DNA from: Cellulosimicrobium sp. ES-005
GTDB taxonomy: Bacteria; Actinomycetota; Actinomycetes; Actinomycetales; Cellulomonadaceae
Assembly (NCBI RefSeq): GCF_040448685.1
Contig: NZ_CP159290.1
Location: 4,092,001-4,156,000, forward strand
Direction of reading: 5' to 3'
DNA: 64,000 nucleotides
Below are positions 39,640 through 48,528 of this stretch, one piece after another. Positions within the stretch are counted from its first letter, which is position 1. The number at the start of each line of letters is the position of its first letter. A program made the translations under genes and the position numbers. A model generated the notes under the pieces. That model was not told where the DNA came from and ran no database searches. It saw only the letters and a program-made list of their open reading frames with translations.

Positions 39640-41285
39640 CGCTGCGCTACGTCACGGGAACCGCACGCGCCGTCGTGCGAGGCGGCACGGTCGTCGTGCT
39701 GCCGGGTCCGGTGGAGGCCTCGCTCGTCGAGCAGGTCTGGGACCAGCTCGGCACCGACGCAGGGGTCGTCGAGGTGCTCCAGGTCCTCACCGGCGCCTTC
39801 GGCTCGAGCCTGCGGACCGTGCCGCCGTTCGTGGTGGCGGTGGTCGCGGACCGTCGCGTCCACGTCGCCGCGCGCGGCCGGGTGACCGTGACCCTCGAGC
39901 TCGACGGCGGCGAGCGCGTGCGGGTCGAGGGTGAGGGCGTCACGACCTGGTCCGAGCGCGTCCTGGACGACGTCGTCGAGCTGCTCGTGCGCTCCGACAC
40001 CGGTGTCGTCGGCACCCTCGACGAGGCGCCCGCCGGGGAGCCCCTGCTCGGGGACGCGGCCACGCTGCCGCTCGTCTCCGGCGTGGTCCTCGCGGGCGCC
40101 GTCGCGTGGCCGCTCGTCGAACGCCCCGCCCGGCCGGCTGCCGCGGACCTCGTGGACGACGACGCGCCCGTCGCCGAGCCCGCGCCGACCGACCGGCCCT
40201 CCTGGGGCTCGGCCGCCGAGCCGACAGCGGTGGAGCCCGAGTCCGTCCCCGTGCCGGCCGCGCCGCCGCTCGGCGCGACGCTCCGCCTCCCCGAGGAGAC
40301 CATCGCGCCCGAGCCGGAGTCCGACGTCCCGACCCCGCCGGTGCTCGCGGACGAGCCCGCGGCAGCGGTCGAGGCGCCCGAGGCCGCCGCTCCGGAGGAG
40401 GACGACGACTACTCGCACCTGTGGGGGTCGACCATCCTGCGGACCGTCGAGGATGCCGCGGTGCGCACCGAGGACGACGAGGAGCACGACGAGCCGGCAC
40501 CCCCGGACGCCGTGACCCCGCCCGTCCCGCCGGCCCCGGTCGCGGAGGAACCGCCCGTGCCGTCGCCGGTCCCGTCCGGCGACGGGCTCATCGCCGGCGT
40601 CCCGCGGGAGTGGACGGGCGCGACGCCGGCCGCGGCGCACCGCGCCGCGACGGTCCTCGACCCCGACGGCGAGCCCGCCGAGGCCGAGGGAGAGCCCGGG
40701 CTCGACCACGACGGCCACACCGTGCACTCGTCCGCCATCGCGGACCTGCGCGCGGCCGCGCAGGACGCGGGCGGGGCCGCTCCGGTGCCGCCGCCGCCGT
40801 CGTTCAGCGCGCCGCCCGGCCCGGGACAGCAGCAGATCCTCGCGCGGACGTGCGCGCAGGGGCACGCGAACCCGCCGTCGCGGGACGCGTGCGCGCTCTG
40901 CGGCGGGCCCCTCGAGGGCGACGCCGCGCTGGCGGTCCGCCCGCCGCTCGGCCGCGTCGTGGTGTCGACCGGGCAGACGGTCGAGCTCGACCGTCCTGTC
41001 GTCGTGGGCCGTCGGCCGCGCACGCCCCGGTCGCAGGCGGCGGAGCTGCCCCGCCTGGTGACGGTGCCCAGCCCGCAGCAGGACATCTCGCGCTCGCACC
41101 TCGAGATCACGCTCGAGGGGTGGCACGTCCTCGTGAGCGACATGGCGACGACCAACGGGACCACGCTGCTGCGCGCGGGCCAGCCGCCGCGACGCCTGCA
41201 CCCGTCGGAGCCGGTCCTCGTCGTCGACGGCGACGTCGCCGACCTCGGCGACGGCGTGACCCTCGTCTTCGAGGGGATCCGGTGA
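39636..41285 (+). CDS. Zinc-ribbon and FHA domain protein
   Basis: A 549-residue, probably cytoplasmic scaffold. The first 165 residues form a beta-rich domain I do not recognise (RYVTGTARAVVRGGTVVVLPGP). Then comes a Pro/Glu/Ala-rich linker of about 240 residues with acidic tracts and a Thr-containing DDYSHLWGSTILRTVEDA that could be phosphorylated. A zinc-ribbon-like CAQGHANPPSRDACALCGG follows, and a C-terminal FHA domain (VVVGRRPRTPRS, DISRSHLEITLEGWHVLVSD, TTNGTTL) with the phosphopeptide-binding Arg, Ser and His in place. It lacks membrane segments. With the RDD-FHA protein it gives the kinase two FHA partners. Confidence 0.85.
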   Translation: MTLRYVTGTARAVVRGGTVVVLPGPVEASLVEQVWDQLGTDAGVVEVLQVLTGAFGSSLRTVPPFVVAVVADRRVHVAARGRVTVTLELDGGERVRVEGEGVTTWSERVLDDVVELLVRSDTGVVGTLDEAPAGEPLLGDAATLPLVSGVVLAGAVAWPLVERPARPAAADLVDDDAPVAEPAPTDRPSWGSAAEPTAVEPESVPVPAAPPLGATLRLPEETIAPEPESDVPTPPVLADEPAAAVEAPEAAAPEEDDDYSHLWGSTILRTVEDAAVRTEDDEEHDEPAPPDAVTPPVPPAPVAEEPPVPSPVPSGDGLIAGVPREWTGATPAAAHRAATVLDPDGEPAEAEGEPGLDHDGHTVHSSAIADLRAAAQDAGGAAPVPPPPSFSAPPGPGQQQILARTCAQGHANPPSRDACALCGGPLEGDAALAVRPPLGRVVVSTGQTVELDRPVVVGRRPRTPRSQAAELPRLVTVPSPQQDISRSHLEITLEGWHVLVSDMATTNGTTLLRAGQPPRRLHPSEPVLVVDGDVADLGDGVTLVFEGIR

Positions 41286-43093
41286 GCACCAAGCGCGCGC
41301 CGTCCCCGCCGCCGGAGATCAAGGGCTTCGAGTACGTCTCGCTGGTCGGCTCGGGCGGGTTCTCCGACGTCTTCCTGTACCAGCAGCAGCGCCCCCGCCG
41401 GCGGGTCGCGGTCAAGGTCCTGCTGCACGAGTGGTCCAGCCACTCGCAGCGGGCGGCGTTCGACGCCGAGGCCGACCTCATGGCGACGCTCTCGACCCAC
41501 CCGTCGATCGTCACGATGTACGAGGCGGACATCGCCGACGACGGGCGCCCGTACCTCGCCATGGAGTACTGCTCGCGCCCCAACCTCGGCGCGCGGTACC
41601 GCACCGAGCGGCTCTCGGTCGCCGAGGCGCTGCGCACGGCGGTCCAGATCGCGGGTGCCGTCGAGACGGCGCACCGCGCGGGCATCCTGCACCGCGACAT
41701 CAAGCCGGCGAACATCCTGGTCACCGAGTACGGCCACCCGGCGCTCACGGACTTCGGCATCTCCTCGACGGTCGACGACGCCGCGCGCGCCGAGGGTATG
41801 TCGATCCCGTGGTCCCCGCCCGAGTCGTTCGCCGAGCCGCCCCGCAGCGGGATCGCGACCGACGTCTGGGCGCTCGCGGCGACGACGTACACCCTGCTCG
41901 CGGGGCGGACGCCGTTCGAGGTGCCCGGCGGCTCCAACTCGAGCGCCAACCTCATCTCCCGCATCGAGACCTCGCCGCTGCCCCCGACGGGCCGCACGGA
42001 CGTCCCGGCCTCGCTCGAGCGCGTGCTCGCGACGGCGATGGCGAAGAACCCCGGGTCGCGCTACCCGACGGTCCTCGCGTTCGCGCGCGCCCTCCAGCAG
42101 GTGCAGAACGAGCTGTCGTACGCGGTCACCCCGATCGACCTGCTCGACGACTCGGGCCACGTGCAGGAGGAGGAGCCGGACGACGACGCCGGGACCCGCC
42201 TGCGGCAGGTCGTGTCGATCGATCCCTCGGGTCCGGGCGGGACGTCGTCGGGGCCCGTCGCCCCGAGCCGGCCGACCCAGCCCACGACGCCGCTGCGGCC
42301 GGGTCAGCCGGGCGCGCCGTGGCCCGGCCAGACCGTCGCGCCAGGACCGGCCGCCCCGCAGCAGCAGCCGGGACCGCGCGCCCCGCAGCAGCCCTACGCG
42401 CCCGCGGCCTGGAACCAGGGCGCGCCCGCGCAGACCGCGGGCACCGCACCGACCTCCGTCGTCGGCGCCGGCGGGCACGCGCCCGTCGCCGAGCTCACGG
42501 ACCCGTCCCGGATGTACCCCGGCGCCCGGCGCCCGGGGGCCTGGGGCCAGCCGCCCGTCGAGGACACCGTCCACCGGCCCACCGGGCCGGAGGACGGCGG
42601 ACCGGCCGCCGCGCCCGCGGAGGAGCGGTCGGGCCGCGGCGCGCTGTGGGCGACGCTCGCCGGCGTCGTCGGGGTCGCGGTCGCGGTCGGCGGGTTCTTC
42701 CTGCTGCGGCCGGACGCCCCCGTGGACGACACGGACACCGGCGGGGGCGGCGAGGAGACGGCCGCCACGGACGACGACTTCCTGCCGTCGGACAACCTCG
42801 GCGACCTCGTCCCGCCCGTGAACGATCTCGTGGGCACCTACGACCCGGCGCGCGAGGTCGCCACGTTCACGTGGCGGTACGACTCGGACAAGGCGCAGGA
42901 CGGCGACTCGTTCGCCTGGAAGAAGCTGGACCCCATCGAGGAGACCCCCTACAAGGAGATCTTCGACGAGACGACCGTCGAGCTCCGGGCGAAGCCGGGC
43001 GAGAAGGTCTGCATCGAGGTCGTCGTGCTCCGGGACGGTCGGCCGTCAGCGGCGCCCGGGAAGGTGTGCGTGACGGCGGAGGGAGCGGCGTGA
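41282..43093 (+). CDS. Transmembrane Ser/Thr protein kinase
   Basis: Receptor-like kinase, 603 residues. The N-terminal kinase domain has GSGGFSDV (23-30), Lys45 in VAVKVL, HRDIKPANIL with catalytic Asp139, and DFG at 157-159. The activation loop STVDDAARAEGMSIPWSPPE is short and has few Thr. A Pro/Gln-rich linker of about 170 residues is followed by one membrane helix (454-475) and a 128-residue outer domain that reads like one Fn3-type sandwich (VATFTWRYDSDKAQDGDSFAWKK is its second half) with two Cys (VCIEVVV, VCVTAEG). There are no PASTA repeats, so it is not a PknB/muropeptide sensor. It is the probable counterpart of Pkb2 of the bifidobacterial PFNA cluster. GTGA overlaps join it to the FHA genes. 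Confidence 0.92.
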   Translation: MSTKRAPSPPPEIKGFEYVSLVGSGGFSDVFLYQQQRPRRRVAVKVLLHEWSSHSQRAAFDAEADLMATLSTHPSIVTMYEADIADDGRPYLAMEYCSRPNLGARYRTERLSVAEALRTAVQIAGAVETAHRAGILHRDIKPANILVTEYGHPALTDFGISSTVDDAARAEGMSIPWSPPESFAEPPRSGIATDVWALAATTYTLLAGRTPFEVPGGSNSSANLISRIETSPLPPTGRTDVPASLERVLATAMAKNPGSRYPTVLAFARALQQVQNELSYAVTPIDLLDDSGHVQEEEPDDDAGTRLRQVVSIDPSGPGGTSSGPVAPSRPTQPTTPLRPGQPGAPWPGQTVAPGPAAPQQQPGPRAPQQPYAPAAWNQGAPAQTAGTAPTSVVGAGGHAPVAELTDPSRMYPGARRPGAWGQPPVEDTVHRPTGPEDGGPAAAPAEERSGRGALWATLAGVVGVAVAVGGFFLLRPDAPVDDTDTGGGGEETAATDDDFLPSDNLGDLVPPVNDLVGTYDPAREVATFTWRYDSDKAQDGDSFAWKKLDPIEETPYKEIFDETTVELRAKPGEKVCIEVVVLRDGRPSAAPGKVCVTAEGAA

Positions 43094-43791
43094 GCGAGCT
43101 CGCGGTCGAGTTCTGCGGGGAGTGGTTCCGCCCGTCCGTGGACGGGGACCCGTTCGACATCGGGCGGGACGGCGACCTCGCGATCGAGGACAACCCGTAC
43201 CTGCACCGCCGCTTCCTGCGCATCTCGCACGAGGGCGGCATCTGGTGGCTCGCCAACGTCGGGACGCTCATCTCCGCGACGGTGTGCGACTCGGGTGGCG
43301 GGGTGCAGTCCTGGCTCTCGCCGGGCAACCGCCTTCCGATCGTCTTCCCCACGACGTCGATCGTGTTCACGGCCGGGCCGACCACGTACGAGCTCACCGC
43401 GCAGCTGCACGGGGCGCCGTACCAGGAGATCCGCTCCGAGGACACGGAGTCGGGCGGCGCGACGACCATCGGCATGATCACCTTCACGACGAGCCAGAAG
43501 CAGCTCATCGTGGCGCTGGCCGAGCCGATGCTGCGACGCGACGGCACCGGCCTGTCGGAGATCCCGTCGTCGGCCGCGGCCGCTGCCCGCCTGGGCTGGG
43601 CGACGACGCGCTTCAACCGCAAGCTCGACAACGTGTGCGACAAGCTCGACCGGATCGGGGTCAAGGGCCTGCGCGGCGGGCCCGGAGCGCTGGCGACGAA
43701 CCGCCGTGCGCGCCTCGTCGAGTACGCGGTGGCGTCGCGCCTCGTGACCTCGGCCGACCTGCCCCTGCTCGACCTCACCGACGACGGCTGA
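43090..43791 (+). CDS. FHA-like plus winged-helix domain protein
   Basis: A 233-residue soluble protein. Residues 1-115 look like a divergent FHA domain (FDIGRDGDLAIED, NPYLHRRFLRISHEGGIWWLANVG). Residues 135-233 look like a winged helix-turn-helix (LIVALAEPMLRR, SSAAAAARLGWATTRFNRKLD, a basic wing region, then RRARLVEYAVASRLVT). This would join phospho-recognition to DNA binding, so it is the best in-locus candidate for the regulator of the locus. GTGA overlap with the kinase stop argues for joint synthesis. Alternatively the helical part could mediate protein contacts. A 123-base gap without any clear signal follows before the FtsK gene. Confidence 0.75.
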   Translation: MSELAVEFCGEWFRPSVDGDPFDIGRDGDLAIEDNPYLHRRFLRISHEGGIWWLANVGTLISATVCDSGGGVQSWLSPGNRLPIVFPTTSIVFTAGPTTYELTAQLHGAPYQEIRSEDTESGGATTIGMITFTTSQKQLIVALAEPMLRRDGTGLSEIPSSAAAAARLGWATTRFNRKLDNVCDKLDRIGVKGLRGGPGALATNRRARLVEYAVASRLVTSADLPLLDLTDDG

Positions 43792-43914
43792 CCCCGCGGG
43801 TCCCGGCGGGCGCGCCCGACGCGCGCCCCGCCCGGTCGCGCCCTCCGCGGCGCCGCCGACCGTCGCGGCCTCCCACCTGCCCGTCCCTCTCCCCGGACCT
43901 GAACAGGAAACTCC

Positions 43915-46900
43915 GTGCGAATCAAGCTCACGCTGCACCGCCCTGACGCCAGCACGACCAACGTCGCCGTCACGGCGGACGCGACGGCCACGGTGCGCGA
44001 CGTCGCCGAGGCGCTGTTCGCGGGCGACCCCACCCGGTCGGGCACCGCCGTCCCGGACCGGCTCACGCTCCAGGTCGGCACCGCGCCGTCGGGGTCCGGG
44101 CAGGGGCGCGTGCTGTCCCCGACGAGCGACCTCACCGAGGCGGGGCTGCGGTCCGGGTCGACGGTGTCGATCGTGCGCGTCTCCGAGCAGTTCGACGCTC
44201 CTGGGCAGGACCGCGGCGCGGCCGTCGCCGTCCTGCGCGTGCTCGAGGGGCCGGACGCGGGGCGCGAGTTCCCGCTGCCCGTGGGGACGAGCTACCTCGG
44301 CCGCGACCGCAACATGGACATCCGGCTGAGCGACCCGCAGATCTCCAAGCGGCACGCCCGCCTCACGGTCGGCGAGACGATCGAGATCACGGACACCAAC
44401 TCGGCCAACGGGCTCGTCATGGGCGGCCAGCGCATGACGCGCTCGACGCTCACGTCGTCGGACACGGTGACGATCGGCAGCACGGTCGTGTCCGTCGTCG
44501 CGCTGCACCGCACGACGAGCCTCGCGCCGACGAGCCCGGTCGTCGAGTTCAACCGGTCCCCGCGCGTCGTCGCGCGCTTCCCCGAGCGCAAGCTCAAGGC
44601 GCCCAAGCCGCCGCAGCCGCCGGAGCCGCAGCGCTTCCCCTACCTGGCCATGGTCGCGCCGCTCCTCATGGGCGCGATCCTCTACTCCGTCACGCGCAAC
44701 GTCCTGTCGATCGTCTTCGTCGGCCTGAGCCCGATCCTCATGCTCGGCAACTACCTCGACCAGAAGGTGCAGGCGAGGCGCAAGCTCAAGGCGCAGCGCG
44801 AGCAGTTCGAGGCGGGGGTCGTCGCGATGCGCGAGACGATCGACCGCACGCACGCCGTCGAGCGCGCGGTGCGCCTCTCGGAGGCTCCGTCCGTGGGTGA
44901 CACGGTCGACGCGGTCCGGAGGCTCGGCGGGCTGATGTGGACGCACCGCCCGGAGCACGACGCGTTCCTGACGGTCCGCATCGGGCTCGGCGCCGCGCCG
45001 TCGCGCACCCAGCTCGAGCAGCCGGGCGAGAACAACACGCTGCCGGAGTACTGGAACGAGCTGGAGAAGCTGCACGCCCAGTGCGCGACGATCTCGGGCG
45101 TCCCGGTCGTCGCGCGCCTGCGCACGGACGGCGCGCTCGGCGTCGCCGGTGCGGGGTCCGCGGTCGACGCCGTCGCGCGCGGGATCCTCGTCCAGCTCGC
45201 GGGCCTGCACTCGCCGTCGGAGCTCGTGCTCGCGGCCATGACGTCGCAGCGCTCGCGCGCCGACTGGGAGTGGCTCGAGTGGCTGCCGCACACCGGGTCG
45301 CCGCACAGCCCGCTGGGTGGCGACCACCTGGCCGACAACCCGGGCGCCGCGCAGGCGCTGCTGTCGCAGCTCGAGGACCTGGTCGAGGCGCGCGGGGCAG
45401 ATCTCGACACGCACGCCGAGCTGCGCGGGCCGATCGACCCCGAGGAGGGCGAGGACACGCCCAAGCCGGTGCTGCCGACCGTCGTCGTGCTCGTCGAGGA
45501 CGACGCCCCGGTGGACCGCTCGCGCCTCACGCGCCTCGTGGAGCGCGGCGCGGACGCGGGCGTGCACGTCGTCTGGGTCGCCCCCTCGGTCGAGCAGCTC
45601 CCGGCCGCGTGCCGCACGTTCGTCCTCGTGGACACCGTCGACGCCGCGGCCGCGCCGGGTGCCACCGCGGGCGCCACGAGCGGCGAGGTCCGGGTCGGCC
45701 GCCTGTCGTTCCCCGTGGCGTGCGAGACGGTCGACCTCGCGACGGCCCACGAGGTGGCGCGCATCCTGGCCCCGGTGGTCGACGTCGGCGCGCCCGTCGA
45801 CGACGACTCCGACCTCCCGCGCTCGGTCTCGTACCTCACGCTCGCGGGTACCGCGCTGGCCGAGGACCCGGGCCGCCTCATCGACGCGTGGCGCGAGAAC
45901 GGCTCCCTGACGCCGCGCGACGGCTCGCCGCCCGTGCGGCGCAAGGCGCCGACGAACCTGCGCGGCCTCGTCGGGCACTCGGGGACGGAGCCCCTCTACC
46001 TCGACCTGCGCACGCAGGGCCCGCACGCGCTCGTGGGCGGGACGACCGGTGCGGGCAAGTCGGAGTTCCTCCAGTCCTGGGTGCTCGGCATGGCCGCCGC
46101 CCACAGCCCGGACCGCGTGACGTTCCTCTTCGTCGACTACAAGGGCGGCGCCGCGTTCGCGGACTGCGTGCACCTCCCGCACACCGTCGGCCTCGTCACC
46201 GACCTGTCGCCGCACCTGGTGCGCCGCGCCCTCACGTCGCTGCGCGCCGAGCTGCGCTACCGCGAGCACCTGCTCAACCGGAAGAAGGCCAAGGACCTCG
46301 CCTCGCTGGAGCGGACCGGCGACCCCGACGCGCCGCCGAGCCTGCTCATCGTGGTCGACGAGTTCGCGGCCCTCGTCAACGAGGTCCCGGAGTTCGTCGA
46401 CGGCGTCGTGGACGTCGCCCAGCGTGGTCGCTCGCTCGGCCTGCACCTCATCCTCGCGACGCAGCGTCCGGCCGGCGTCATCAAGGACAACCTGCGCGCG
46501 AACACGAACCTGCGCGTCGCGCTGCGCATGGCCGACGAGGACGACTCGACGGACATCCTCGGCATCCCGATGGCCGCGCACTTCGACCCGTCGATCCCGG
46601 GCCGCGGCGCCGTGAAGACCGGCCCCGGGCGCATCACGCCGTTCCAGACCGGCTACGCGGGCGGATGGACGACCTCGCGCCCCGAGCGGCCCCGCATCGA
46701 CGTCCAGGAGATGGCGTTCGGCTCCGACATCCGCTGGGAGCTGCCCGAGCCCGAGGTCGAGGAGGTCACCGACCCGGGTCCCAACGACATCGCCCGGGTG
46801 GTCGCGACGATCTCGCGGGCCGCGACGGAGGCCGCGGTCCCGATGCCGCGCAAGCCCTGGCTGGCCGAGCTCGCCCCGACCTACGACCTCGCGCGCCTGC

Positions 46901-48393
46901 CCAACCCGCGCACCGACACGATGCTCCTCCTCGGCGTGGAGGACGACCCGACGACCCAGGCGCAGCCCACGGTCTTCTACGAGCCCGACCGCGACGGCAA
47001 CATGGCGATCTACGGCACGGGCGGCTCGGGCAAGAGCGCGACCCTGCGGACGATCGCCGTCTCCGCGGCGATCACGGCGCGCGGCGGCCCCGTCCAGGTC
47101 TACGCGATCGACGCGGGCGCGAGCGGCCTGCGCATGCTCGAGGACCTGCCCCACGTCGGCGCGGTCATCGCGGGCGACGACGAGGAGCGCGTCCAGCGCG
47201 TGCTGCGCACGCTGCGCGACCTCGTCGACGAGCGCTCGGCCCGGTACGCCTCGGTCCGTGCGGGCAGCCTCGACGAGTACCGGCGCCTCGCGAACGCCCC
47301 CGACGAGCCGCGCATCCTGCTGCTGGTCGACGGGATCGGCGCGTTCCGCGAGTCCTACGAGTTCCGGCCCGCGCACGCGTTCCCCGTGTGGGGCGCGTTC
47401 ACGGCGATCGCGACCGACGGCCGCCAGGTCGGCGTGCACGTCGTCGTCGCGGGCGACCGCGCGGCGTCGGTCCCGACGTCGCTGGGGTCGACGATCCAGA
47501 AGCGGCTCGTGCTGCGCCTGGCGAGCGAGGACGACTACCTGACGCTCGGCGTCCCCAAGGACGTCCTGTCGCTCACGTCCCCGCCCGGTCGCGGTGTGCT
47601 CGACGAGAACGAGGTCCAGATCGCGGTCCTGGGCGGCGACCCGAACGTGGCGCTGCAGGCGCGCGAGCTGGGCAAGCTGCGCGACGCGATGACGCGCCTC
47701 GGCATCCAGCAGGCGCCGGGCGTCGAGCGGCTGCCCGACAGCTTCGCGCTGGACACGCTGCCCGAGGTCACGGGGGGCCGGCCGACCATCGGTCTCGACG
47801 ACCTCGACATCGCCCCGGTGGCGCTGCCCGCCCGGGGGACGTTCATGCTCTCGGGCCCGCCCGGGGGCGGTCGCACGACGGCGCTCGTCACCATCGCCCA
47901 GGCGGTGCGCCGGGCGCGCGCGGGCCGGGTCGTGTACCTCTCGCCGCGTCGCACGAGCATCTCGGCGCTCGACGCGTGGGACACGGCGGCGACGTCGCCC
48001 GAGGAGGTCGTGACGCTCCTCGAGTCGCTCACGCAGGCGCTCGACGGCGGGTCGCTGCGGCCCGGTGCGCTCACCGTGCTCGTCGAGTCGGTGACGGAGT
48101 TCACGGGGACGCCGGCGGAGCAGCCGCTCGTCGCGTTCGTGCGGGCCGCCACGCGTGCCGAGCAGCTCGTCGTGGGCGAGGCCGAGTCGTCGACCTGGGG
48201 GCAGGCGTGGGCCATCGCGCAGCCGTTCAAGGCGGGTCGCAGCGGTCTGCTCCTCACGCCGGGCGACCTCGACGGCGACACGTTGCTCGGGACCGGTCTC
48301 GGCCGGATCCGGCGCGCGGACTTCCCGCCGGGACGAGGCTTCCTCGTCGTCTCCGGGAGGGCGCGCAAGCTGCACGTCGCGCTCCCGCGGTAG
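43915..48393 (+). CDS. Type VII secretion ATPase with ubiquitin-like and FHA domains (EccC/EssC-like)
   Basis: Membrane motor predicted to export the WXG100 protein encoded next to it. The 1492 residues hold a YukD-like ubiquitin fold (1-90, with LTEAGLRSGSTVSIVRV), an FHA domain (about 103-200: YLGRDRNMDIRLSDPQISKR, then NSANG), two membrane helices (about 241-281), and three FtsK/SpoIIIE ATPase domains. The first has Walker A GTTGAGKS (709-716) and Walker B LLIVVDEFAAL. The second has GTGGSGKS (1034-1041) and ILLLVDGIG. The third has GPPGGGRTT with Arg1320 instead of Lys and VLVES instead of an Asp-ended Walker B, so it is probably inactive. FHA domains at this place recall EssC of Firmicutes. 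The fused ubiquitin-like part is normally a separate protein (YukD/EsaB). AGGAAA precedes the GTG. Confidence 0.93.
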   Translation: MRIKLTLHRPDASTTNVAVTADATATVRDVAEALFAGDPTRSGTAVPDRLTLQVGTAPSGSGQGRVLSPTSDLTEAGLRSGSTVSIVRVSEQFDAPGQDRGAAVAVLRVLEGPDAGREFPLPVGTSYLGRDRNMDIRLSDPQISKRHARLTVGETIEITDTNSANGLVMGGQRMTRSTLTSSDTVTIGSTVVSVVALHRTTSLAPTSPVVEFNRSPRVVARFPERKLKAPKPPQPPEPQRFPYLAMVAPLLMGAILYSVTRNVLSIVFVGLSPILMLGNYLDQKVQARRKLKAQREQFEAGVVAMRETIDRTHAVERAVRLSEAPSVGDTVDAVRRLGGLMWTHRPEHDAFLTVRIGLGAAPSRTQLEQPGENNTLPEYWNELEKLHAQCATISGVPVVARLRTDGALGVAGAGSAVDAVARGILVQLAGLHSPSELVLAAMTSQRSRADWEWLEWLPHTGSPHSPLGGDHLADNPGAAQALLSQLEDLVEARGADLDTHAELRGPIDPEEGEDTPKPVLPTVVVLVEDDAPVDRSRLTRLVERGADAGVHVVWVAPSVEQLPAACRTFVLVDTVDAAAAPGATAGATSGEVRVGRLSFPVACETVDLATAHEVARILAPVVDVGAPVDDDSDLPRSVSYLTLAGTALAEDPGRLIDAWRENGSLTPRDGSPPVRRKAPTNLRGLVGHSGTEPLYLDLRTQGPHALVGGTTGAGKSEFLQSWVLGMAAAHSPDRVTFLFVDYKGGAAFADCVHLPHTVGLVTDLSPHLVRRALTSLRAELRYREHLLNRKKAKDLASLERTGDPDAPPSLLIVVDEFAALVNEVPEFVDGVVDVAQRGRSLGLHLILATQRPAGVIKDNLRANTNLRVALRMADEDDSTDILGIPMAAHFDPSIPGRGAVKTGPGRITPFQTGYAGGWTTSRPERPRIDVQEMAFGSDIRWELPEPEVEEVTDPGPNDIARVVATISRAATEAAVPMPRKPWLAELAPTYDLARLPNPRTDTMLLLGVEDDPTTQAQPTVFYEPDRDGNMAIYGTGGSGKSATLRTIAVSAAITARGGPVQVYAIDAGASGLRMLEDLPHVGAVIAGDDEERVQRVLRTLRDLVDERSARYASVRAGSLDEYRRLANAPDEPRILLLVDGIGAFRESYEFRPAHAFPVWGAFTAIATDGRQVGVHVVVAGDRAASVPTSLGSTIQKRLVLRLASEDDYLTLGVPKDVLSLTSPPGRGVLDENEVQIAVLGGDPNVALQARELGKLRDAMTRLGIQQAPGVERLPDSFALDTLPEVTGGRPTIGLDDLDIAPVALPARGTFMLSGPPGGGRTTALVTIAQAVRRARAGRVVYLSPRRTSISALDAWDTAATSPEEVVTLLESLTQALDGGSLRPGALTVLVESVTEFTGTPAEQPLVAFVRAATRAEQLVVGEAESSTWGQAWAIAQPFKAGRSGLLLTPGDLDGDTLLGTGLGRIRRADFPPGRGFLVVSGRARKLHVALPR

Positions 48394-48417
48394 CGACGTG
48401 ACGCCCGTGGGGACCTC

Positions 48418-48435
48418 ATGGGGACACCTCCCCAT
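48418..48435 (+). promoter_or_regulatory. Inverted-repeat operator candidate shared with the Ig/Fn3 promoter (copy B)
   Basis: ATGGGGACACCTCCCCAT: a perfect 7-bp inverted repeat with a 4-base spacer, 94 bases before the WXG100 start. Fourteen of 18 positions match copy A at 25919-25936, and the following bases are again CGACGGG. A third direct half-site TGGGGAC lies at 48408-48414. A weak -10 candidate, TAGGGC, is at 48464-48469. Confidence 0.65.
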
Positions 48436-48528
48436 CGACGGGGCTCGCGGGCCGATGGTTGAGTAGGGCCATCGACAACGGGACGACGTCCACGCAGGGT
48501 GGGGGTCGAGACACAGAAGGAGAACACC

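Noticed and set aside
41282-43093. Kinase as PknB of the cell-division cluster
   Set aside because: No PASTA repeats and no ftsW, pbpA or gpsB-type neighbours. The FHA, PP2C, MoxR and DUF58 context fits the PFNA-type kinase.
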